A stretch of 64,000 nucleotides of DNA from JAVBNA01 sp031551875 (GCA_031551875.1 JAVBNA010000020.1:14435-78434), one strand, 5' to 3'; positions 51,602-60,296 are shown, numbered from the stretch's first letter. Notes: generated by a model not told the origin, from the sequence alone. Translations and numbers: made by a program.

Positions 51602-52765
51602 GTGTACAAAATTCAAACTCTCAATAAAATTTCCCCGCTGGGGCTTGATAAGCTGGGCGATAACTACACCTGCGGCAACGACATTGAAAATCCCGACGCC
51701 GTGCTGGTGCGCAGTGCTTCCATGCACGAAACCGTGATGAATGACAACCTGCTCGCCATCGCCCGCGCGGGCGCCGGAACCAACAACATCCCCTGTGACA
51801 AATGCGCCGAGCAGGGCATCGTCGTGTTCAACACGCCGGGCGCCAACGCCAACGCCGTGAAGGAGCTGGTTCTGGCGGCCATGCTCATGTGCTCACGCAA
51901 GGTCATCCCCGCCATCGAGTGGGCCAAGACCCTCAAGGGCAAGGGCGACGAGGTGGGCAAGCTGGTCGAAAAGGGCAAGGGCGCTTACGTCGGCCCCGAA
52001 ATTAAAGGCAAAAAGCTGGGCGTCATCGGCCTGGGCGCGATCGGCATCCTGGTGGCCAACGCCGCCCGCTCCTTCGGCATGGAGGTGTACGGTTATGACC
52101 CCTTCCTGTCTGTAGACGCCGCGTGGGGGCTTTCCCGCGCCGTCAAGCACGCCGTGTCGCTGTCGGAAATCTATGAGAACTGCGACTACATCTCCCTGCA
52201 TGTGCCGCTGACCCCTGACACCAAGGGCATGATCAACGCGGAAACCATTGCAACCATGAAGCAGGATGCCCGCATTCTGAACTTTGCGCGCGCCGACCTG
52301 GTCAATTCAGCCGACCTCATCGCGGGCCTTGAAGGCGGCAAGCTGGCAGCCTATGTCACCGACTTCCCGACCGACGACGTGATCGGCGTCGGGGGCGTCA
52401 TCGCCATCCCCCATCTGGGCGCTTCCACGCCCGAATCGGAGGACAACTGCGCCGTGATGGCGGTCGACCAAATTGCCGACTTCCTGGAGAACGGCAACAT
52501 CAAAAACTCGGTCAACTTCCCCTCGGTCAGCATGCCCCGGGCAACCGGCACCCGCGTGTGCATCATTCACAAGAATATCCCCAACATGCTGTCCACCATC
52601 TCGTCGGAGATTGCGGGCATCGGCGTCAACATTGAGAACATGCAGAGTCAGTCCAAGAAGGACTACGCCTACACCATCCTGGATGTCACCAGTGACATTT
52701 CCGATGCGGTCGCGCAGAAGCTTGCTGCAGTTGACGGCATTGTACGCGTGCGCGTCGTACGCTGA
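51602..52765 (+). CDS. serA: D-3-phosphoglycerate dehydrogenase
   Basis: The 387-residue protein has the NAD site LGVIGLGAIGILVANAARSF, the catalytic region with LNFARADLVNSADLI, and AIPHLGASTPESEDN. The C-terminal ACT domain is IHKNIPNMLSTISSEIAG, where serine feedback can bind. The start is GTG. Its length is that of the shorter SerA type without the extra ASB domain. It catalyses the first step of serine synthesis and is co-transcribed with serC. Confidence 0.94.
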   Translation: MYKIQTLNKISPLGLDKLGDNYTCGNDIENPDAVLVRSASMHETVMNDNLLAIARAGAGTNNIPCDKCAEQGIVVFNTPGANANAVKELVLAAMLMCSRKVIPAIEWAKTLKGKGDEVGKLVEKGKGAYVGPEIKGKKLGVIGLGAIGILVANAARSFGMEVYGYDPFLSVDAAWGLSRAVKHAVSLSEIYENCDYISLHVPLTPDTKGMINAETIATMKQDARILNFARADLVNSADLIAGLEGGKLAAYVTDFPTDDVIGVGGVIAIPHLGASTPESEDNCAVMAVDQIADFLENGNIKNSVNFPSVSMPRATGTRVCIIHKNIPNMLSTISSEIAGIGVNIENMQSQSKKDYAYTILDVTSDISDAVAQKLAAVDGIVRVRVVR

Positions 52766-52786
52766 GCTCCTGACTGAATATGCGAA

Positions 52787-52814
52787 GAGCCCGCCGGGAA
52801 ACCCCGGCGGGCTC
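52787..52814. terminator. Terminator after serA, shared with the convergent hydrolase gene
   Basis: A 12-bp GC-rich stem with an AAAC loop and ATTTTA tail on the plus strand. Confidence 0.85.
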
Positions 52815-52817
52815 ATT

Positions 52818-53783
52818 TTAATGCGTTATATATTTTTTGCAGAAGGCTTTGACCCGGCGCTTGTATTCGTCCGGCTGCTTCGAGTAGGCCTGGGCGTGCT
52901 TCGCACCCTCCACCACCCACAAGTCCTTCTCCACGCCGGCCGCCTCGTACAGTGTGTGTACCATGGCCGTCGGCACAAAGTCATCCGCGCCGCCGTGGAT
53001 GAAAAAGAGGGGAACCCGCGCTTTTTTGATCTGCTCAAGCGCGCTTGCCTCTTCAAAGGCGTAGCCCGCAAAAAGTTTCGATTCGATATTTCCAACCAGC
53101 AGAAACGGAAAGGCGGGCAGATGAGCCCTGTTGTTGATTTGATGGCAGAACTCGTCCTCCACCGAGGTGTAGCCGCAGTCCTCCACAATGCATTTGACCT
53201 GTGCGGGAAGCGCCTCCTCCCCGCTCATCATCATCACCGCCGACGCGCCCATCGAAAGCCCGTGCAGCACAATCTCACAGTCCTCGCCCAGCTTTGGAAT
53301 CAGAAGTTCGAGCCACTCCAGATAGTCGAGCCGATCCAGCCAGCCCATGCCCATATACGCTCCGCCGCTTTCCCCGTGCCCGCGGTTGTCCGCGGCAAAG
53401 ACATGGTAGCCGTCCGCCCGGTACATCTTGGCGTAATTCTGCATCCGTCCGGCGCTTGTGCCGTGGCTGTGCACCAGCACCGCCAGCTTTTTCGAGGGCT
53501 TTTTCGCCGGAAGATAGTAACCGGTCAGCACTACGCCGTCACGAACGGTCAACACCATGCGCTCCACACCCAGCTTGTTCATCCACGACTTGCTGCCTTT
53601 GAGGGTCACTGACGTCGAGGCGGCCACCGTCGCGTCCGCAGCGGGGAGTTTCGCCTTCCGACCCATGCCGATGTAGAACACACAGGTGCCCCCAATGAGG
53701 CTCACGAGCACGAAAAGCACAGTCAGCGTGATCAGGGTTCGCTTCAGGCGCTTTTTCCAGCTTATTTCCTTTGGCTTTTTCAC
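52818..53783 (-). CDS. Alpha/beta hydrolase, membrane-anchored
   Basis: A 321-residue protein with an N-terminal membrane helix (TLITLTVLFVLVSLIGGTCVF) and an exoplasmic alpha/beta hydrolase. The oxyanion-side stretch is VLVHSHGTSAGR, followed by DNRGHGESGG, the nucleophile elbow LHGLSMGASAV and a C-terminal His in KHAQAYSK. It is related to clostridial YqiI/'lysophospholipase-like' hydrolases; the substrate is unknown. The start is GTG with GGGGGAGAAAGG upstream. Confidence 0.82.
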   Translation of the reverse strand: MKKPKEISWKKRLKRTLITLTVLFVLVSLIGGTCVFYIGMGRKAKLPAADATVAASTSVTLKGSKSWMNKLGVERMVLTVRDGVVLTGYYLPAKKPSKKLAVLVHSHGTSAGRMQNYAKMYRADGYHVFAADNRGHGESGGAYMGMGWLDRLDYLEWLELLIPKLGEDCEIVLHGLSMGASAVMMMSGEEALPAQVKCIVEDCGYTSVEDEFCHQINNRAHLPAFPFLLVGNIESKLFAGYAFEEASALEQIKKARVPLFFIHGGADDFVPTAMVHTLYEAAGVEKDLWVVEGAKHAQAYSKQPDEYKRRVKAFCKKYITH

Positions 53784-53867
53784 GCCTTTCTCCCCCGTTT
53801 CCGTCGTTTTTTATCCTTTGTATTTTATCATACGGAAACCGAAAGTCAAGGCTTGCGTATCGATGTG

Positions 53868-55061
53868 CTATTCCTTCACCGTGCAGTAACCCGCTTTTTT
53901 GATGCACGCCTGCCCGTCGGCCGACAGCATCCAGCCGAGAAATTTTCCCGGTATTTTACCCCTGTCCTCGGCGCGGATGACGGCGTAGTAGGACACGGTA
54001 AAGGGATAGCTGTTGTCGCGCATGTGGGCGGGATCGGGGGTGACGCCGTCCACCGCGAGGATTTTGACGTCACTGGATTCGAAGCCAACCGAATCCTCGT
54101 CGTAGGGTTGGTTATCCAGGTAATACCGGTAGGTATACCCCAGGCTGCCCGCCTCATTGTCATATTCCGCGATGACCCGCACAAGCCCTTCCATGGTGTC
54201 TATCAGCTCGGTTTTGGATTTCATCATTTTTTTGCCCTTCATCACCGTCTCCTCCATCGCCGTCTGGCTGCCAGAGTTTTTGTTGCGCTGATAGGCTTTG
54301 ATGGGCCGGTCTTCCCCGCCCACCTGCTTCCAGTTTGTGATTTTTCCGGTATAAATCTTCTGGATTTGCTCCACGGTCAGGCTGTCCACCGGATTACTCT
54401 TATAGGTGATCAATATAAAGGAATCCAGACAGATCGGCTTCATGTAGAGTTTCACTTTGTGTTTTTTCGCTAGGTTTTTTTCCTCTTTGGAGGGGGCGGT
54501 CGCCAAAATCAGGTTGATAGGGCCACTGCTGAAGTAATAACTCTTAATATTTTCTTCTGCCCCCGTCTCAGGATTCATATCCGATTTCCGATTAAACCAT
54601 TGATCTTCAAAGTCAAGTTTTTTCTTCGTGATCAGATTTACATAGGCTTGATGCGTCTTACCAAAAATGACTTCCATATCCGCATGCCCGGAAATCCAAA
54701 GATGTTCCTGGGCAAACGCCCTCGCCATTCCCACACAGACTGTGGAACCGTCCATACGCGGATATGTGCCAATATCCACTTCATATTGCCATTCTGTATG
54801 CTCTTCAAATTCACCTTCATATTTTCTTTCAGCCTTACCTAAAAAACGTTCCTCCCCCAGGCAGAAGGGGCTTGTGCTGACCTGTTTTGGGGTACTGCTA
54901 GGAGAGATACTACTGGGCGGATTGCTTGAAGAGGTCACACTGCTGTCCACCGGGACGCTTACGGGTGAGGCGCTGTTTTCGGAGGCAGGATCAATTTTTC
55001 TTGTACAGGCCGACGAGAAAATCAGGACAAGAAACAAAATCGCAAGCAGGCATTTTTTCAT
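53868..55061 (-). CDS. PstS-like substrate-binding lipoprotein
   Basis: A 397-residue lipoprotein: signal peptide with SSAC lipobox, a Ser/Pro-rich linker of about 45 residues, and a PBP type 2 domain of the phosphate-binding family. The loop IYTGKITNWKQVGGEDRPIK and RNKNSGSQTAMEE match PstS-like proteins (Ser/Gln contacts to phosphate). An additional stretch between the linker and the domain is unusual (about 80 residues). No pstCAB genes are next to it, so the ligand (phosphate or other oxyanion) and any transporter partner are unproven. TTGATA-N16-TATACT lies about 40 nt upstream on the minus strand. Confidence 0.8.
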   Translation of the reverse strand: MKKCLLAILFLVLIFSSACTRKIDPASENSASPVSVPVDSSVTSSSNPPSSISPSSTPKQVSTSPFCLGEERFLGKAERKYEGEFEEHTEWQYEVDIGTYPRMDGSTVCVGMARAFAQEHLWISGHADMEVIFGKTHQAYVNLITKKKLDFEDQWFNRKSDMNPETGAEENIKSYYFSSGPINLILATAPSKEEKNLAKKHKVKLYMKPICLDSFILITYKSNPVDSLTVEQIQKIYTGKITNWKQVGGEDRPIKAYQRNKNSGSQTAMEETVMKGKKMMKSKTELIDTMEGLVRVIAEYDNEAGSLGYTYRYYLDNQPYDEDSVGFESSDVKILAVDGVTPDPAHMRDNSYPFTVSYYAVIRAEDRGKIPGKFLGWMLSADGQACIKKAGYCTVKE

Positions 55062-55194
55062 GATGGGCTCCTTTCATTTTGAAAAAGAATTTCTCCTTCG
55101 ACCATAGTATACTTGATTCATGGTTTTTATCAATGCTTTTGCCTGATTTGTGATTAATCTGTAATCCTTCTTACAAAATTGTTCCAATTCAAAA

Positions 55195-55225
55195 GGGACT
55201 TACCGCCGAGCGGTAAGTCCCCCTT
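55195..55225 (-). terminator. Terminator of the galactanase gene
   Basis: A 12-bp perfect stem with a CGA loop, followed by T4 on the minus strand. Confidence 0.8.
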
Positions 55226-55230
55226 TCTGA

Positions 55231-55265
55231 AATCTGTAATCTGTAGTCTGCAATCTGTACTCTAA
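55231..55265. repeat. Five imperfect 7-bp tandem repeats
   Basis: Units AATCTGT, AATCTGT, AGTCTGC, AATCTGT and ACTCTAA abut the stop codon of the galactanase gene. They could vary in number by slippage but lie outside the coding sequence. Confidence 0.8.
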
Positions 55266-57380
55266 CTACAGGCACATCTGCATGATGATACTCACGTCAC
55301 CAACATTGATGTTGCCGTCTTTGTTGGCGTCGGCCGCTTTAAGCTGACGGGCGGTCAGCTCCCGGCTGCCCGCGAGGTACTGCATGAGCTGAATCGCGTC
55401 GGCCACACTGACGTTTCCATCGAGGCTTACGTCACCGATCAAAGGCGAAATCCCGACAATGGTCAGGGTTGTGGCTGTGCGCGCGGGATAGATTGCCGCG
55501 AGCGTCTCATCATAGGCAGACAGGGTCTCCCACGGGATGCGCACGTTAGTGGTCACGTCGTCAAGAAGTCCATCCTTGACCGAAAATACGGCGTAACCAA
55601 CTGTCACGTCACCGCTGAGGCCCGCACCATTCTGGGTGACCGCCACAAAGGCGTTGCCCTCGGAAACCAGTGAAAAGCCCTTTTTAGCGGTAATCGACTG
55701 GAGGGTAAGCAGGGCGTCGTCATACTCGATTTCTCCCCGCGCACCCGAAATCTTCACACAGCCATTGAAGGTGATGGGCAGGACTGCGGTCGATCCGGTG
55801 TCCGCCGCAGCTTCCGCCGCGACATCCTTGGGCACAACACGGAGAGTCAGCGTGGTCGCCACGCCCGCCGCGATGGTGTCGGTGGGATTGCCGGAGGCGC
55901 GGTCATAGGCACGTCCGGCAAAGCCCGCGATGGTATATACGCCCGGAGCGCCATTGATCGCGTTGTTCATCGCCGTCTGGTTCCATGTGGCAAACACAGG
56001 CCTGGTCTCGCCGTCGTCAAAGATGCCGTTGACCATGGCGGGCAGCTTGACGTCGCCCTGCACCGCAGTGGCGGTTATCGCCGGAGCACTGTTCAGTTTG
56101 ACCAGTGTGGTGCCGGTTCTCACAAGGTTGAAAATGTCCAGAGACGGCAGCGGACGGCCCTTGTAATCAAAGAATGAGCGGTGCTCGCAGTCACATCCGC
56201 CGTACCACTGGCCGGCGTCAGCGGGATCATACTCCGCCGCATAGCTGGCCGCCCAGCCGCTTCCGTATTTTTCCCAGATGGGCTGGTTCTGTGTCCTGTT
56301 GTTTGCGCCCACCGGAAGCCATGCCGGCTCCCATACAAACACGCCTACGCCGCCGGCGTCGACCGTTCCCTGGATGATGTCGCGCATAAAGTTACACTGG
56401 TTCTGAATGGTGGCCGGTGTCCAGGGAGCCACTGCGGCGCCGGTGTTGTTCCAACCGTCTCCGTTCTGTGTCGTCCACATGTAAGAGGTCTCAAACACAG
56501 CTACCTTTTTGCCAAATTCGGTGCGGATCTGGTTAAGGATGCTGGTCAGGCTGGCAATGGTGCCATGCCAGAACGGATAGTAGGACGAACCGAACACATC
56601 GTAGTCTACGCCGTTGTTCACAAGCATCTGGTTAAAACTCCGATACGCCGCTATGCCGCGCTGCGGGTCGGAAATATGCACGGCAACCAAGATGTCCGGG
56701 TCAATCTCGCGAACCGCTCTCGAGCCCGCCTGGATCAGCTTGGAGAAGTTGACCTGGCCGGACGCGCCCGAAGCGCTGACGCCGCACATGCTGCCGTTGG
56801 TCTCGTTGCCGATCTGCACCATGCCAACGTCGCCGCCCTGGTCAATGATGTACTGCACGCTCTGTTTGGTGAACGCGTAGATGGCGTCCGCTTTCTGGTC
56901 GACGGTGAAGCCGGTCCAGGCCTTGGGAACCATTTGCTTGCCGGGATCCGCCCAGAAGTCGGAATAGTGGAAGTTCAGAAGAACCTTCATGCCGGCGTCA
57001 GCCGCGCGCCTGGCCATGACGGCCGCGCGGGGCACATCACAGTTTCCGCCGCCGTAGCCTCTGCCCTGCGCGTCCCACGGATCGTTCCAGATGCGGATAC
57101 GCACGTAGTTGACGCCCGAGTCGGCCATAATCTGGAACAGATCGCCCTCATTGCCCATTTTGTCATAGAACTTCACGCCGCTCTCCTCGAGCGACAGGAC
57201 GCTCGAAAGGTCAACGCCGTTCATAAACTCGTCGGGCATATTGGTAATTTTCTGGACGGTGACCCGCGATTGAACCGGATCATTCGCCGCCGATGCGGTA
57301 AATACCGACAGGGAGAACATCCCGGTCAGCAATGCGATACAAAGTATTATGGATACAATCAGTTTACTCTGCCTTTTCAT
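55266..57380 (-). CDS. Secreted arabinogalactan endo-beta-1,4-galactanase, GH53 with cohesin-like and dockerin domains
   Basis: The 704-residue protein has a signal peptide (cut near SASA-type TASAAND). A GH53 catalytic domain (about 50-425) has the acid/base Glu193 in IGNETNG and nucleophile Glu297 in VFETSY. A bacterial Ig-like domain (LPAMVNGIFDDGETRPVFAT) follows. Next comes a cohesin-like beta-sandwich (about 530-640: PITFNGCVKISGARGEIEYD, VGYAVFSVKDG). A C-terminal dockerin type I carries two Ca-binding repeats (DVSLDGNVSVADAIQ, DANKDGNINVGDVS). It cleaves beta-1,4-galactan side chains of pectin outside the cell. The dockerin implies assembly on a scaffoldin, which is absent here, so a cellulosome-like complex elsewhere in the genome is inferred. 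Confidence 0.93.
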   Translation of the reverse strand: MKRQSKLIVSIILCIALLTGMFSLSVFTASAANDPVQSRVTVQKITNMPDEFMNGVDLSSVLSLEESGVKFYDKMGNEGDLFQIMADSGVNYVRIRIWNDPWDAQGRGYGGGNCDVPRAAVMARRAADAGMKVLLNFHYSDFWADPGKQMVPKAWTGFTVDQKADAIYAFTKQSVQYIIDQGGDVGMVQIGNETNGSMCGVSASGASGQVNFSKLIQAGSRAVREIDPDILVAVHISDPQRGIAAYRSFNQMLVNNGVDYDVFGSSYYPFWHGTIASLTSILNQIRTEFGKKVAVFETSYMWTTQNGDGWNNTGAAVAPWTPATIQNQCNFMRDIIQGTVDAGGVGVFVWEPAWLPVGANNRTQNQPIWEKYGSGWAASYAAEYDPADAGQWYGGCDCEHRSFFDYKGRPLPSLDIFNLVRTGTTLVKLNSAPAITATAVQGDVKLPAMVNGIFDDGETRPVFATWNQTAMNNAINGAPGVYTIAGFAGRAYDRASGNPTDTIAAGVATTLTLRVVPKDVAAEAAADTGSTAVLPITFNGCVKISGARGEIEYDDALLTLQSITAKKGFSLVSEGNAFVAVTQNGAGLSGDVTVGYAVFSVKDGLLDDVTTNVRIPWETLSAYDETLAAIYPARTATTLTIVGISPLIGDVSLDGNVSVADAIQLMQYLAGSRELTARQLKAADANKDGNINVGDVSIIMQMCL

Positions 57381-57537
57381 TTTTCTACTCCCTTTTTATT
57401 AAACGTTTTAATGCTCTCTACTCCTTGGGTTCGCGCCATAAAATATCCTCTGTTTATCTCCCTCATTTCAGTTGTCTCTCGCTCGCCCCCTTGTTTTTCC
57501 GAATAGTTTTTTATGTTTTCCCTTTATAATACTATCT

Positions 57538-57566
57538 ATATTAGTAGTATTTTTCCTTTGTGTCAA
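57538..57566 (-). promoter_or_regulatory. Galactanase promoter
   Basis: TTGACA and TAATAT with a 17-nt spacer on the minus strand. It leaves a leader of about 150 nt of AT-rich sequence without a recognisable riboswitch. Confidence 0.8.
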
Positions 57567-57652
57567 GCTTTTCCTGCTACATGACAACCGCATTTTATGC
57601 TTTTTCCTTTTATCGTTCTCTATCTGAAAATTAACCGCTTTTTATACAAGTA

Positions 57653-57688
57653 AAAAACCGTCCCTGACAGATGTCCGGGACGGTTTTT
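57653..57688. terminator. Terminator of the two-component genes
   Basis: A 12-bp stem (about 57653-57664 with 57677-57688), flanked by A and T runs, ending the histidine kinase transcript. Confidence 0.85.
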
Positions 57689-57694
57689 CCGCTT

Positions 57695-59050
57695 TCATGC
57701 AGGCAGTACCATCGCATTCTCATTGCTCAGCAGGATGCTCACGACAAACATCCCCCCCTCGGTTTTAAACGAAAGGATGCCGTTGTACCGGTTGACGATC
57801 TCCTTGACGATCTGCACCCCCATGCCGTGCTCCTCCCTGTTGGGCTTTGTGGTCAGCAGGCTCGGATTTTTCTGCAAAACGTCATAGGGTGCGGTGTTTG
57901 CGATTTCGATGCTCAGGTAGGACTTCTGCATGCGCATATCAATGTCGATGCGCGCGTCGGGGAGCTCCTGCGCCGCCTCGATCGCGTTATCCAGCAGGTT
58001 GAGCATCAGGGCGCACAGGTGATAATCCTCAATCGCCAGCTTTTCGGGCACAGCGGTATAGGTGTTGACCGTGATATTTTTGGCCGCCGCGGTGGACAGC
58101 TTTGCCCCCAGCACCGCATTGACCAGCTGGTTGTCGCTGTTCACGGCGTTTTCTCCGACCATGTATTGTTCATTGGTCTTTTCAAAATAGCGCCGGAGCT
58201 TATCATACTTCCCCTCCTCCAGCAGCAGCTCCATATACAGCATGTGGTTGTGCATGTCATGCCTAAGCTTGCGCAGCTGCTGGTAGGAATCCTGGATGTC
58301 GTTGACATGCTGGAGCTGAAGCTGCATCTGGCGGTTGAGCAGCTGGGAACTGACGCGCTCCTGATGCTCCTTCATCAGGCGCGTATTGATAAAGTAGGTC
58401 GCCAGGGTCACGAGCAGACAGGACATCAGAAGAACCGGCGCAAAGGTGGTCGGAAGCCCCGACATATTTTTCTTCAAAAGAAACAGCAACCCGCAATAAA
58501 CCACCGGCTCCACCAGGATAAATACCATGTATCCGGTTCTGGGAAACTGCACTTTGATCGGGCACTGGATCAAAAACCAGGCGACCAGCGCATGCAGTGA
58601 CAGGCAAACCAGTGTGGATAATATGGAATACAGCCATGTAAAAGGAATGTTTATAATGGCCACCACCCAGCCCGGCGGGTTTTGCCAAAGAGCTATATTG
58701 GCATAGCCAACCAGATAGTGAATGGTCGTGCACATCATGATATAGTTTAGCGCCGCGGCGATGGCGGACAGTTTATTCTCTTTGATAAAAAGACAGACAA
58801 ACACCGCGGACACGGGAATGGAAAAGAGGGCAAAAATCTCCACCAGCTCCCCCATCCCGCTTGGGAACAGATAAAACAGCAAATTCAGAAGAAGCCCCGC
58901 AACCACAGTCGCCAATGCCACGCACAGCATCGGCCTCTTCACACGCTCCCCCAGCCCGAACACACGGTAGAGCACCAGAAACAGCAGAAAAAGCGCCACA
59001 AAATATTGTCCCCCAAAAATCGCGATATACCAGAGTTGATCCCCCGTCAT
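57695..59050 (-). CDS. AgrC-like GHKL sensor histidine kinase
   Basis: A 451-residue kinase with about six N-terminal membrane helices (first 210 residues). A linker/dimerisation helix with H-box LRHDMHNHMLYMELLLEEGK follows, then a GHKL ATPase (N box NLLDNAIEAAQ, G2 HGMGVQIVKEIVNRY). This is the HPK10-type kinase used in peptide quorum sensing (AgrC, FsrC). It overlaps no gene and follows the response regulator by 22 bp. No agrB or agrD gene is present in the window, so the signal is unknown. Confidence 0.88.
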   Translation of the reverse strand: MTGDQLWYIAIFGGQYFVALFLLFLVLYRVFGLGERVKRPMLCVALATVVAGLLLNLLFYLFPSGMGELVEIFALFSIPVSAVFVCLFIKENKLSAIAAALNYIMMCTTIHYLVGYANIALWQNPPGWVVAIINIPFTWLYSILSTLVCLSLHALVAWFLIQCPIKVQFPRTGYMVFILVEPVVYCGLLFLLKKNMSGLPTTFAPVLLMSCLLVTLATYFINTRLMKEHQERVSSQLLNRQMQLQLQHVNDIQDSYQQLRKLRHDMHNHMLYMELLLEEGKYDKLRRYFEKTNEQYMVGENAVNSDNQLVNAVLGAKLSTAAAKNITVNTYTAVPEKLAIEDYHLCALMLNLLDNAIEAAQELPDARIDIDMRMQKSYLSIEIANTAPYDVLQKNPSLLTTKPNREEHGMGVQIVKEIVNRYNGILSFKTEGGMFVVSILLSNENAMVLPA

Positions 59051-59072
59051 CCCTGTCTCCCTCTCCTTTCGT

Positions 59073-59795
59073 TCAGGCCTTCCGGCTATCCCGGCTCAGC
59101 CTCAGAAATTCCTCTTTCACCTCGTTCATCCGATACCGGCTGATGGGCAGACGTTCCCCGTTGTCCAGACGCAGACTGTCCTCCTCGATCGAATGCACGT
59201 AGTGAAAATTGACCAGATAGCTTCTGTGAATCCGAATGAACCCCAAGGGTACAAGCTCCCTTTCGGCATCCATCATTTTGTATTTGGCCGACAGTGTTTC
59301 CTTTTCGGTGACGAGCAGGATCAGCTGCCGGGAACCCTCCACGTAAAGCAGATCGCTCACTTTCAGACGCAGGATGGAACGTCCGTCGTCGATGACAAAA
59401 AAATCTTCCTCACACACCGACAGACGCTTGCACAGAGCCTGGACAGTCTCCCGGATCTCCTGTGAAAAGCGCGATTTTCGGATAAACCGGAAGGGCTCAA
59501 CCTGAAAGGAGGTGAACACATATTCCTTATGACTGGTCACAAAAACAATGAGCGCGGACGAAAACCGGGCTTTCAGGCGTTTGGACAGCGAGATCCCGTC
59601 CCCGCCCGGCATATCAATGTCCAGAAAAAACACGTCATAAGCATGTCCCCCGGCAATGTCCTCCTCCAGTTTTTTGGCGCTCGGGAAGCATACAATTTTG
59701 CAGCGCTGACGCTCAAGCTCAAACTCCTGCTCAATGCGGGAGGAAACCAACTGGAGCACTTCGGGATTGTCGTCACAAATGGCAATGTACGTCAT
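59073..59795 (-). CDS. LytTR-family response regulator (AgrA-like)
   Basis: A 240-residue response regulator. The receiver has ICDDNPEVLQLV, the phosphoacceptor Asp in FFLDIDMPGGDG and VFVTSHKEYV. The C-terminal LytTR DNA-binding domain has SDLLYVEGSRQLILLVTEKE, FIRIHRSYLVN and LPISRYRMNEV. LytTR domains bind pairs of 9-bp direct repeats. Three such repeats lie at 60017-60066, between this operon's promoter and a divergent promoter that drives a non-coding RNA. It starts the operon with the AgrC-like kinase. Confidence 0.9.
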   Translation of the reverse strand: MTYIAICDDNPEVLQLVSSRIEQEFELERQRCKIVCFPSAKKLEEDIAGGHAYDVFFLDIDMPGGDGISLSKRLKARFSSALIVFVTSHKEYVFTSFQVEPFRFIRKSRFSQEIRETVQALCKRLSVCEEDFFVIDDGRSILRLKVSDLLYVEGSRQLILLVTEKETLSAKYKMMDAERELVPLGFIRIHRSYLVNFHYVHSIEEDSLRLDNGERLPISRYRMNEVKEEFLRLSRDSRKA

Positions 59796-59936
59796 CTCAA
59801 ACTCTCTTCTCCAAAAACAAATTATTGCTCCACCGAATCAATTTTGAATTCTGATTAGCAAGGGAATTTTCCGCAAAGATGTTTTAAGATTTAATCAGGG
59901 GAGCAATATAAGCAATAATCGATAATTTACGCGAAA

Positions 59937-59965
59937 ATTATACCATTTTTTCTCATAACTTGCAA
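59937..59965 (-). promoter_or_regulatory. Promoter of the AgrA/AgrC-like genes
   Basis: TTGCAA and TATAAT with a 17-nt spacer on the minus strand. The leader is about 130 nt. Confidence 0.8.
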
Positions 59966-60016
59966 CATCCACTTTTGCAATCTGAACAATAAAACTAAAT
60001 CCTGACACCAAAATTT

Positions 60017-60066
60017 ACCATTGGTTTCACATAAGAACCATTGGTCTCCAATTCATTGACATTGGT
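60017..60066. promoter_or_regulatory. Three LytTR-like 9-bp direct repeats
   Basis: ACCATTGGT (60017-60025), ACCATTGGT (60037-60045) and GACATTGGT (60058-60066), with periods of 20 and 21 bp. The first two match the published LytR/AlgR consensus [TA][AC][CA]GTTN[AG][TG] at 8 of 9 positions. They lie between the two divergent promoters, and the last overlaps the -35 box of the plus-strand promoter. Confidence 0.65.
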
Positions 60067-60085
60067 CATTTTTTTCAGATATAAT
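60056..60085 (+). promoter_or_regulatory. Promoter of the structured RNA
   Basis: Perfect TTGACA and TATAAT with an 18-nt spacer. It overlaps the third LytTR-like repeat. Confidence 0.85.
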
Positions 60086-60091
60086 GCAGGA

Positions 60092-60296
60092 GAAAGAGGC
60101 GAATATTCTTCACTAACCATGAACTTGCTTTTACCAGGGGATTGTTTTTAGAAGAAGGCGGCGGTCTTCCTGTGGAGAGCCTTTGATTCTCCACAGGAAG
60201 ACGCCGTTCCTCGCGCGTGTATAAGGGATTGTCCCCCTGATCTATAATACTCCTAAAGGTAAAAACCCGGCTCACATGACTGAGCCGGGTTTTTGC
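60092..60296 (+). ncRNA. Candidate RNAIII-like structured small RNA
   Basis: A transcript of about 205 nt from the promoter at 60056-60085 to the terminator at 60261-60294. It contains a long hairpin: 15 perfect base pairs (60164-60178 with 60188-60202), plus four more after one bulged G. A long-range pairing CAGGGG/CCCCTG (60135-60140 with 60234-60239) closes around it. No convincing open reading frame is present; the only short ATG frame (60119-60151, MNLLLPGDCF) has no ribosome site at usable distance. The 5' end is inferred, not observed. Confidence 0.6.
60261..60294. terminator. Strong terminator of the structured RNA
   Basis: A 14-bp perfect stem AAAAACCCGGCTCA/TGAGCCGGGTTTTT with a CATGAC loop. 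Confidence 0.92.

Noticed and set aside
60075..60275. 66-codon minus-strand frame in the small-RNA region
   Set aside because: Its coding strand includes the LytTR/promoter elements and the terminator hairpin, and it has no ribosome site.
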